The translations under genes and the position numbers were made by a program. The notes beneath the pieces are model-generated. The model saw only the letters and a list, made by a program, of their open reading frames with translations, was not told the origin of the DNA and ran no database searches. From Flavobacteriaceae bacterium (GTDB lineage: Bacteria; Bacteroidota; Bacteroidia; Flavobacteriales; Flavobacteriaceae), in the NCBI GenBank assembly GCA_947443815.1, contig CANEXR010000062.1:1-11748 (forward strand): a stretch of 11,748 bases of DNA. Reading direction: 5' to 3'. This document shows positions 6,978 through 11,748 of the stretch, in pieces (the first letter of the stretch is position 1; each line of letters opens with the position of its first letter).

Positions 6978-7619
6978 TTATTGCTTTGCTTTTTCCATTT
7001 CGGATGACTTAGCCCCTATCCTATTGATTTTGAACATGGGTGCAAATTTGAATTTTATAGACGCAATTTTACCATTATCTTCAGAAGTTAAACCTTCTTT
7101 TTCAACTGTATTCTTTCTGCTATCCAATCCTTCATACATCAATTTAATCTCGTCATAATCTTCTCTCGAAAAACTACTTTTATTGTCTTTATAGGATTGA
7201 AAAAAAGCATCATAAACACTCAAAATATTCGTTTTATTTACCCAACTAAAATTCATATCCTCACCTAATTTTCCTTCTCCAAACAGTGCATTTCTCAATC
7301 TTTGTTTTGGCCCAACAGCAGCTATTTTTTTGGCGGCCAATTCTGCTTCAATCTTTGTTTTTAAAGCTGCATATTTTTCTCTACTAATAGCAACGCGCTT
7401 TTGTGCATCCATTTTGTCTTTAAGATTCGAAATTGCCGAATCAGCAATAACACTGCGCATTTCATAATCAGCATCCAAAGAAGATGCATTACCCAATGAA
7501 TCAACATACATTACATAATTATCGACTGTTTTTTGAGCTTGAATTTCTTTTTCATCTTTGCAAGAAGCAAACCCTAAAGCGACTATCGCTATTCCTAAAA
7601 ATAATTTTGTGTTTTTCAT
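6978..7619 (-). CDS. Predicted lipoprotein of unknown function
   Basis: The 213-residue protein begins with a lipoprotein signal peptide (Lys2, Lys5, hydrophobic 6-17, lipobox FASC, Cys20) followed by KDEKE. Acidic residues right after the Cys are common for surface-exported flavobacterial lipoproteins, so the final location could be the outer membrane. The mature part is mostly helical and charged: about 55-100 (with REKYAALKTKIEAELAAKK at 80-98) looks like an amphipathic or coiled-coil helix, and 130-175 another helical region. No catalytic motif and no second Cys are seen, and I do not recognise the family. The ATG at 7619 is chosen over the in-frame TTG at 7673 because the signal peptide starts there and the TTG coincides with a probable -33 element. 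The gene is monocistronic, ending at the shared hairpin at 6930-6959. Confidence 0.8.
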   Translation of the reverse strand: MKNTKLFLGIAIVALGFASCKDEKEIQAQKTVDNYVMYVDSLGNASSLDADYEMRSVIADSAISNLKDKMDAQKRVAISREKYAALKTKIEAELAAKKIAAVGPKQRLRNALFGEGKLGEDMNFSWVNKTNILSVYDAFFQSYKDNKSSFSREDYDEIKLMYEGLDSRKNTVEKEGLTSEDNGKIASIKFKFAPMFKINRIGAKSSEMEKAKQ

Positions 7620-7643
7620 AATTTCTAATTTTATAGTAGGAAG

Positions 7644-7673
7644 TAAATGTAATTTGACATCTAGTATATTCAA
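7644..7673 (-). promoter_or_regulatory. Probable promoter of the unknown lipoprotein gene
   Basis: On the - strand, TTG (7671-7673) and TACATTTA (7644-7651) are 19 nt apart; the -7 box has A in place of the final G. It ends 24 nt before the ATG at 7619. The TTG is the same triplet that could be misread as an upstream start codon. Confidence 0.4.
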
Positions 7674-7883
7674 TGAATATCCAAAAATTATGAAACCAAT
7701 TCAACTAATTATGAAATAAAGCAAAATGTTTAAATCTCAGTAAACCCTTCTTTAACAGAAAATGATTGTAACAAAAATGTATTTCAATCTACTTATGATT
7801 AATTCAAAAGTCTTTTGTACTTTTAAAATCTAAAAAATAATAGCGCCCTGAGCACAATTAAAGGGCTACAATTGAAATATCCG

Positions 7884-8570
7884 ATGGCAAACCCACTAAT
7901 AAAAATTACCAATATCAAACGAGATTTTGTACTCGGAAACGAAATTGTATATGTCTTAAAAGGTATTGATTTAGAAATCAACAAAGGTGAATATGTAGCA
8001 CTAATGGGACCTTCTGGCTCCGGAAAATCAACTTTAATGAATCTTTTAGGATGTTTGGACACCCCAACTTCTGGAACCTATATCCTTAATGGAAAAGACG
8101 TAAGCCAGATGAAAGATGATGAATTAGCCGAAATACGAAACAAAGAAATTGGTTTTGTTTTTCAGACTTTCAATCTTTTGCCAAGAACTACGGCACTTGA
8201 CAACGTAGCGCTGCCTATGATATATGCTGGGTATTCGAAATCGGAACGAAATATTCGCGCTACCGAAGTACTTAATCAAGTTAATCTTGCGGATAGAATG
8301 GACCATCAACCCAATCAACTTTCCGGTGGACAACGGCAGCGTGTAGCTATCGCAAGAGCTTTAGTTAACAAACCTTCCATTATTTTGGCCGATGAGCCTA
8401 CTGGAAATCTTGACAGTAAAACGTCTGTGGAGATTATGAAACTTTTTGGTGATATTCATGCTAACGGAAATACTGTGATTTTAGTAACTCACGAGGAGGA
8501 AATTGCCGCTTATGCACATAGAATCATTCGTTTGCGCGATGGTTTAATTGAAAGTGACACCACTAAATAG
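7884..8570 (+). CDS. ABC transporter ATP-binding protein, LolD/MacB/FtsE-like
   Basis: A 228-residue single ATPase subunit. Walker A GPSGSGKST (42-50), Q-loop Gln94 in FVFQTFNLLP, signature LSGGQRQRVAIARAL (146-160), Walker B IILADEP (166-172) followed by TGNLD, and switch His203 in VTHEEE are all intact. FVFQTFNLLPRTTALDNVALP (91-111) and LADEPTGNLDS are typical of the LolD/MacB group, which drives FtsX-like permeases that extract lipoproteins or move substrates across the envelope by mechanotransmission rather than classical import. No permease gene is adjacent: the upstream gene is divergent and downstream is an ATP-grasp gene, so its partner must lie elsewhere. ATG 7884 is preferred; an in-frame TTG at 7872 would add four residues. 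I saw no good TAnnTTTG box upstream. LolD itself, or the ATPase of an antimicrobial-peptide or macrolide exporter, are the alternatives. Confidence 0.88.
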   Translation: MANPLIKITNIKRDFVLGNEIVYVLKGIDLEINKGEYVALMGPSGSGKSTLMNLLGCLDTPTSGTYILNGKDVSQMKDDELAEIRNKEIGFVFQTFNLLPRTTALDNVALPMIYAGYSKSERNIRATEVLNQVNLADRMDHQPNQLSGGQRQRVAIARALVNKPSIILADEPTGNLDSKTSVEIMKLFGDIHANGNTVILVTHEEEIAAYAHRIIRLRDGLIESDTTK

Positions 8571-8717
8571 TTTTTTTAGTAGTTAATTTCCAATTTTTAA
8601 ATATTTGTAAAAAAAAGCTACAGAAGTCCATATTAATAAACGTTTAAGGAAAAAATTTGGGCTTGGGAATCGCACTCACAATAACATCTAAAATTCCAAA
8701 TAACACCTACTACCAAG

Positions 8718-9575
8718 ATGAAAATTGCTTTACTGACCTGCGAAAAACTCCCCAATTTAACTTTAGAAGACCAACAATTAATTCCAACATTAGCTAAACA
8801 TAACATTGAAGCCAAAGCAGTAATTTGGTCTGACAAAACCATCAACTGGAATGATTTCGACTATTTAATTTTCCGTAATACTTGGGATTATTTTGAAAAA
8901 GAAATCGAATTTATTATTTGGCTCGACCAAATAGAAAAATTGGGCATTAAAACGCTTAATCCTATTGAAATAATTAAGAAAAACATCCATAAGTTTTATT
9001 TACGTGAAATGGAAAAGCAGGGAATTTTAATTCTCCCAACTGTTTTTATTGATAAAACTAATACACTTAATCTTGAAGAATGTATTCCCCCACATTGGGA
9101 AAAAGCAGTTATAAAACCTGCTTTTTCTGCGGGTTCTTATCTTACAGAAGTTTTTGAAGTATCTGCCATTCAAGAAATAAACAAACAATACACAACTATC
9201 GCTTCAGAGAAAGAGTTGCTTTTACAAGAATTCATGCCTCAAATTCAGACTTTGGGCGAAACTTCTTTTATCTTTTTCAATAAAAAATTCTCACATGCAG
9301 TCAACAAAAAACCAATTGATGGGGATTTTAGAGTACAATCTCAATTTGGAGGAAAATATAATTTGGTGCAACCAAGTCAGGAACTCATTGAAAAAGCACT
9401 AAAAATTGTTCATACTTTTCAAGATGATTTATTGTATGCCAGAGTAGACGGAATAGTAATCGACAATGATTTGTACCTAATGGAAATTGAATGTATCGAA
9501 CCCGATTTGTATTTCAATCTCAGTAAAGGTTCGCTGGAACAATTTGTAGCAGCAATAGTGGAATTAATAGCCTAA
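8718..9575 (+). CDS. ATP-grasp domain protein, DcsG-like
   Basis: The 285-residue protein is an ATP-grasp enzyme, expected to activate a carboxylate as an acyl phosphate and join it to an amine or other nucleophile. An N-terminal pre-ATP-grasp part (1-85) has FRNTWDYFE (52-60) and LNP (80-82). The ATP-grasp core includes Lys92 (HKFYL), Lys133 in VIKPAFSAGS (131-140), LLLQEFMPQI (167-176), GETSFIFF (180-187), SHAVNKKP (192-199), GDFRVQSQFGG (202-212) and the metal-binding end ARVDG (241-245) with LMEIECIEPDLYF (254-266), where Asp244, Glu256 and Glu258 would hold Mg. FRVQ.QFGG and E.E.IEP.LYF resemble the family of DcsG, the cyclo-ligase of D-cycloserine synthesis, and glutathione-synthetase-like ATP-binding domains. 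No cycloserine gene is nearby, so the substrate is unknown. The gene precedes the adenosyltransferase by 31 nt and is probably co-transcribed. Length and residues look complete. Confidence 0.85.
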   Translation: MKIALLTCEKLPNLTLEDQQLIPTLAKHNIEAKAVIWSDKTINWNDFDYLIFRNTWDYFEKEIEFIIWLDQIEKLGIKTLNPIEIIKKNIHKFYLREMEKQGILILPTVFIDKTNTLNLEECIPPHWEKAVIKPAFSAGSYLTEVFEVSAIQEINKQYTTIASEKELLLQEFMPQIQTLGETSFIFFNKKFSHAVNKKPIDGDFRVQSQFGGKYNLVQPSQELIEKALKIVHTFQDDLLYARVDGIVIDNDLYLMEIECIEPDLYFNLSKGSLEQFVAAIVELIA

Positions 9576-9580
9576 ATTTG
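9573..9580 (+). promoter_or_regulatory. Possible -7 element overlapping the ATP-grasp stop codon
   Basis: TAAATTTG matches TAnnTTTG and includes the TAA stop of the preceding gene. The nearest upstream TTTG (9543-9546) is 26 nt away, outside the usual spacing, so an internal promoter for the adenosyltransferase is possible but weak. Confidence 0.25.
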
Positions 9581-9606
9581 TTCTTTTTAAATCAAATAAA
9601 CAGTAG

Positions 9607-10176
9607 ATGAAAGTATATACAAAAACTGGAGACAAAGGAACAACAGCTCTTTTTGGAGGAAGCAGAGTCCCTAAAGATCATGCCCGTATCGAAAGTTATG
9701 GAACTGTTGATGAATTGAATTCTCATATTGGTCTGATTAGAGACCAGGAAATAAGCATACATTACAAGGAAATCCTTATAGAAATTCAAGATCGATTGTT
9801 TACAGTAGGTGCCCTATTGGCAACTCCACCAGAAAAAGAAGTACTGAAAAATGGAGAACTGCGTTTGAAAAAACTAGGTATTATTGAATCGGACATTGAA
9901 TTATTAGAAAAAGAAATAGACGCAATGGAGGAAGCGCTACCGCCAATGACTCATTTTATACTTCCTGGAGGTCACACAACTGTGTCATATTGTCATATTG
10001 CACGCTGTGTTTGTCGCAGAGCAGAGCGGTTAGCAGTTCATTTAAACCATAATGAACCCATTCCAGCGATAACAATCAAGTACTTAAACCGCCTTTCTGA
10101 CTATCTTTTTGTGTTGGCACGAAAGTTGTCTCATGATTTGAACGCTGACGAAGTGCAATGGATTCCTAGGAAATAA
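9607..10176 (+). CDS. pduO: PduO-type cob(I)alamin adenosyltransferase
   Basis: The 189-residue cytoplasmic enzyme transfers the adenosyl group of ATP to cob(I)alamin, giving adenosylcobalamin, the cofactor of enzymes such as methylmalonyl-CoA mutase. Family marks in order: the N-terminal ATP-binding TKTGDKGTTALFGG (5-18) and RVPK (20-23), YGTVDELNSHIG (31-42), FILPGG (117-122), CRRAERLAV (136-144) with the conserved Arg/Glu residues, and YLNRLSDYLFVLAR (159-172) near the C-terminus. Length is normal for PduO/MMAB-type enzymes, which work as trimers. The start is fixed because the conserved motif begins at residue 5. No B12-dependent mutase or B12 synthesis gene is in the window, so this probably serves salvage of imported corrinoid. 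Assignment to the family is secure; the gene symbol is by family. Confidence 0.93.
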   Translation: MKVYTKTGDKGTTALFGGSRVPKDHARIESYGTVDELNSHIGLIRDQEISIHYKEILIEIQDRLFTVGALLATPPEKEVLKNGELRLKKLGIIESDIELLEKEIDAMEEALPPMTHFILPGGHTTVSYCHIARCVCRRAERLAVHLNHNEPIPAITIKYLNRLSDYLFVLARKLSHDLNADEVQWIPRK

Positions 10177-10185
10177 GATTTCAGT

Positions 10186-10215
10186 ATACAGTGGTCCGTT
10201 TTCAGCTGTATTTTT
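10186..10215 (+). terminator. Weak hairpin after the adenosyltransferase gene
   Basis: ATACAG (10186-10191) pairs with CTGTAT (10206-10211), with a possible 2-bp inner extension (TG/CA) past a bulge, followed by TTTTT (10211-10215). It lies 9 nt after the stop. The short stem and T-run make it a weak terminator. Confidence 0.4.
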
Positions 10216-10300
10216 GGTTAAATTTTTTCAGACTTTTTAACCTTAAACTTTAAACAAAAAAGACGTTCTTAACTTTAACTAAAAATAAATGGTTTTTTAC

Positions 10301-10330
10301 TTGTCTTTTTCAGTAAAAAATTTATTTTTG
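10301..10330 (+). promoter_or_regulatory. Bacteroidota-type promoter of the DUF2795 gene; decides its start
   Basis: TTG (10301-10303), 19 nt, then TATTTTTG (10323-10330), a full match to TAnnTTTG. It ends 21 nt before ATG 10352. The in-frame ATG at 10289 lies upstream of this promoter and would add a 21-residue N-terminus unlike the family. Confidence 0.65.
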
Positions 10331-10351
10331 CACAAAACTAAATCGACAAAT

Positions 10352-10573
10352 ATGTATTGGACATTAGAATTAGCATCATATTTAAGCGATGCACCGTGGC
10401 CTGCTAACAAAGACGAACTTATTGACTACGCTATTAGAGCCGGTGCTCCATTAGAAGTAGTAGAAAACCTTCAATCTATAGAGGATGAAGGCGAGATATA
10501 TGAATCAATGGAAGAAATTTGGCCAGATTATCCAACAGACGAAGATTATCTTTGGAATGAGGATGAATATTAA
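10352..10573 (+). CDS. Small acidic DUF2795 protein
   Basis: A 73-residue cytoplasmic protein with no signal peptide or membrane segment. The N-terminal half (LELASYLSDAPWPANKDELI at 5-24, then DYAIRAGAP at 25-33) matches the short helical DUF2795 pattern (hydrophobic helix, W/YPA, KxELI, AxxxGAP). The C-terminal half (44-73) is very acidic, with many Glu/Asp and aromatic residues and the end DEDYLWNEDEY. Function is unknown. The start is ATG 10352, not the ATG at 10289, because the promoter lies between them and the domain begins at once. It has its own promoter and terminator, so it is probably monocistronic, directly in front of secA. From memory this small gene precedes secA in other flavobacteria, but I cannot check that here. 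Confidence 0.85.
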   Translation: MYWTLELASYLSDAPWPANKDELIDYAIRAGAPLEVVENLQSIEDEGEIYESMEEIWPDYPTDEDYLWNEDEY

Positions 10574-10588
10574 AAAAATAACCCAAGG

Positions 10589-10616
10589 AAAAAGTCTCAA
10601 AAGAGGCTTTTTTTTT
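10589..10616 (+). terminator. Rho-independent terminator between DUF2795 gene and secA
   Basis: AAAAAGTCTC (10589-10598) pairs with GAGGCTTTTT (10603-10612) with one G-U pair and an AAAA loop, followed by a T-run to 10616. It lies 15 nt after the DUF2795 stop and ends 43 nt before the secA start. Confidence 0.85.
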
Positions 10617-10659
10617 GTTTAAATTTACAGAATTACACAAATAGAAATATAGATAAATC

Positions 10660-11748
10660 ATGAGTTTCATAAATAGTATTATAAAAGTGTTTGTTGGTGA
10701 TAAATCCCAAAAAGATGTCAAAGCTTTACAACCATATCTTAACAAAATTAAGACCTTCGAAAGTAGCCTATTATCATTATCCAATGATGAACTTAGAGCA
10801 CGAACTGCTTTTTTTAAAGAACAAATAAAACAAGCTCGTGCCGAAAAAGATGCTAAAATAGCCGCATTGCAACAAGAAGTAGAAAATATTGAAGATATCG
10901 ACAAAAGAGAAGATATTTATATTGCTATCGATACTTTAGAAAAAGAAGCCTACGAAATTTCCGAAAAAACATTATTGGATATCCTTCCTGAAGCTTTTGC
11001 AGTTGTCAAAGAAACCGCTAGAAGATTCAAGGAAAACACCACAATATCTGTAACTGCAACTGCCAAAGACAGAGAACTTTCTGCTTCAAAAAGTTACATC
11101 ACACTTGTAGGAGATACTGCTAATTGGGCAAATTCATGGAATGCCGCAGGTAAAGAAATTACTTGGGACATGATTCATTATGATGTACAGTTAATAGGCG
11201 GAATGGTATTGCACGAAGGAAAAATTGCCGAAATGCAAACAGGTGAAGGAAAAACATTAGTAGCTACACTGCCATTGTATTTAAATGCACTTACCGGAAA
11301 CGGAGTTCATTTAGTAACCGTAAATGATTATTTAGCCAAACGGGATAGCACATGGAAAGCACCATTATTCGAATTCCATGGCTTGACAGTGGAATGTATA
11401 GACAACTACCAACCAAGTTCTGAAGGAAGAAAAAAAGCATACGATGCTGACATTACTTATGGAACCAATAATGAATTTGGTTTTGATTACTTAAGAGATA
11501 ATATGGCGCATTCGCCAGAAGATTTAGTTCAAAGAAAACACAATTATGCCATTGTTGATGAAGTAGATTCTGTTTTAATTGATGATGCAAGAACACCACT
11601 TATCATTTCAGGCCCAGTACCTCAAGGGGACCGTCATGAGTTTAATGAACTAAAACCTAAAATTGAAAACCTAGTTAGTTTACAGCGCCTATTGGCTAAT
11701 GGATTTCTATCTGAAGCCAAAAAATTAATCAAAGAAGGAAATACCAAA
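10660..11748 (+). CDS. secA: Preprotein translocase ATPase SecA (5' part, cut by window end)
   Basis: The open frame runs 363 codons from ATG 10660 to the last base of the window without a stop. SecA is the motor that pushes unfolded preproteins through SecYEG using ATP. Walker A is MQTGEGKTLVATLP (192-205), with VTVNDYLAKRD (about 226-236) and YGTNNEFGFDYLRDNM (267-282), and the DEAD-like box is VDEVDSVLIDDARTPLIISGP (299-319). E. coli SecA has its Walker A Lys near residue 108, while here it is Lys198, so about 90 extra residues lie before it, mainly the charged helical stretch at about 50-110; Bacteroidota SecA proteins are known to be longer. The visible part covers most of the first nucleotide-binding half; preprotein cross-linking, second nucleotide-binding and C-terminal regions are outside. 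I see no TAnnTTTG box in the 43 nt between the upstream terminator and the start. Confidence 0.95.
   Translation, partial: MSFINSIIKVFVGDKSQKDVKALQPYLNKIKTFESSLLSLSNDELRARTAFFKEQIKQARAEKDAKIAALQQEVENIEDIDKREDIYIAIDTLEKEAYEISEKTLLDILPEAFAVVKETARRFKENTTISVTATAKDRELSASKSYITLVGDTANWANSWNAAGKEITWDMIHYDVQLIGGMVLHEGKIAEMQTGEGKTLVATLPLYLNALTGNGVHLVTVNDYLAKRDSTWKAPLFEFHGLTVECIDNYQPSSEGRKKAYDADITYGTNNEFGFDYLRDNMAHSPEDLVQRKHNYAIVDEVDSVLIDDARTPLIISGPVPQGDRHEFNELKPKIENLVSLQRLLANGFLSEAKKLIKEGNTK

Noticed and set aside
7842..7867. Imperfect hairpin (GCCCT/AGGGC) just upstream of the ABC ATPase start, considered as a leader regulatory element
   Set aside because: Five paired bases, 12-nt loop, no conserved riboswitch features and no T-run.
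8571..8717. Intergenic region before the ATP-grasp gene, searched for a promoter, small ORF or RNA
   Set aside because: The best promoter-like pair (TTTG 8604-8607 with TATTAATA 8631-8638) matches the -7 box poorly; the short ACTAAA/TTTAGT repeat near 8565-8580 is too weak for a terminator; nothing else stands out.
10352..10573. Idea that the small ORF before secA is a SecM-like arrest peptide
   Set aside because: There is no signal peptide and no arrest-like C-terminus, and the sequence matches a folded DUF2795-type domain; only the gene layout is reminiscent.
10476..10904. 142-codon - strand frame across the DUF2795 end, the terminator and the secA start
   Set aside because: It is antisense to two well-supported genes and runs through a terminator; its Ser/Leu/Phe-rich translation looks like an antisense artefact.
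1..11748. CRISPR arrays, tRNA/rRNA genes, insertion sequences, prophage or defence genes
   Set aside because: No regularly spaced repeats, no cloverleaf or rRNA-like sequence, and no transposase, integrase, nuclease or toxin-antitoxin ORF was seen on either strand.

Overview
The window looks like ordinary chromosome of a Bacteroidota bacterium, most likely Flavobacterium or a close flavobacterial relative. It is strongly AT-rich. Several genes are preceded by the Bacteroidota promoter pattern (TTG/TTTG, about 19-23 nt, TAnnTTTG), and start codons almost never have a Shine-Dalgarno sequence. Two lipoproteins carry short signal peptides ending in a lipobox cysteine. The gene set (DUF2795 protein followed by SecA with a large N-terminal insertion, PduO-type adenosyltransferase, FKBP lipoprotein, ABC-F protein of Uup type) also fits that group. 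Organism assignment is inference from these traits.

Layout, left to right. Positions 1-54 may hold the last 17 codons of a + strand membrane gene. A GT2 glycosyltransferase (- strand, 92-1255) is divergent from an ABC-F ATPase of Uup type (+, 1350-3212). Then come an FKBP-type prolyl isomerase lipoprotein (+, 3343-3810) and a GNAT acetyltransferase (+, 3867-4379). A 516-residue atypical SDR-family protein with a zinc-ribbon-like CxxC pair (-, 4418-5968) converges on the GNAT gene. It is divergent from a class I SAM methyltransferase (+, 6153-6926). That gene shares a hairpin terminator with a convergent lipoprotein of unknown function (-, 6978-7619). The right part is all + strand: a LolD/MacB-like ABC ATPase (7884-8570), an ATP-grasp ligase (8718-9575), a cob(I)alamin adenosyltransferase (9607-10176), a 73-residue acidic DUF2795 protein (10352-10573) and the first 363 codons of secA (10660 to the window end).

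The genes do not form one pathway. They are mostly single housekeeping or surface-related genes with their own promoters; the ATP-grasp/adenosyltransferase pair (31 nt apart) is the likeliest operon. I see no tRNA, rRNA, CRISPR array, insertion sequence, phage gene, integrase or toxin-antitoxin pair, and no gene-free stretch over 300 bases (the longest is 264, between the unknown lipoprotein and the ABC ATPase).

I did not find a convincing undescribed system. The points most worth a second look are: the SDR-like protein with a zinc-ribbon-like module, a long insert and no Tyr in the YxxxK position; the DcsG-like orphan ATP-grasp ligase; the arrangement of small acidic ORF, terminator and secA; and a glycosyltransferase promoter so close to its ATG that the mRNA should be nearly leaderless.
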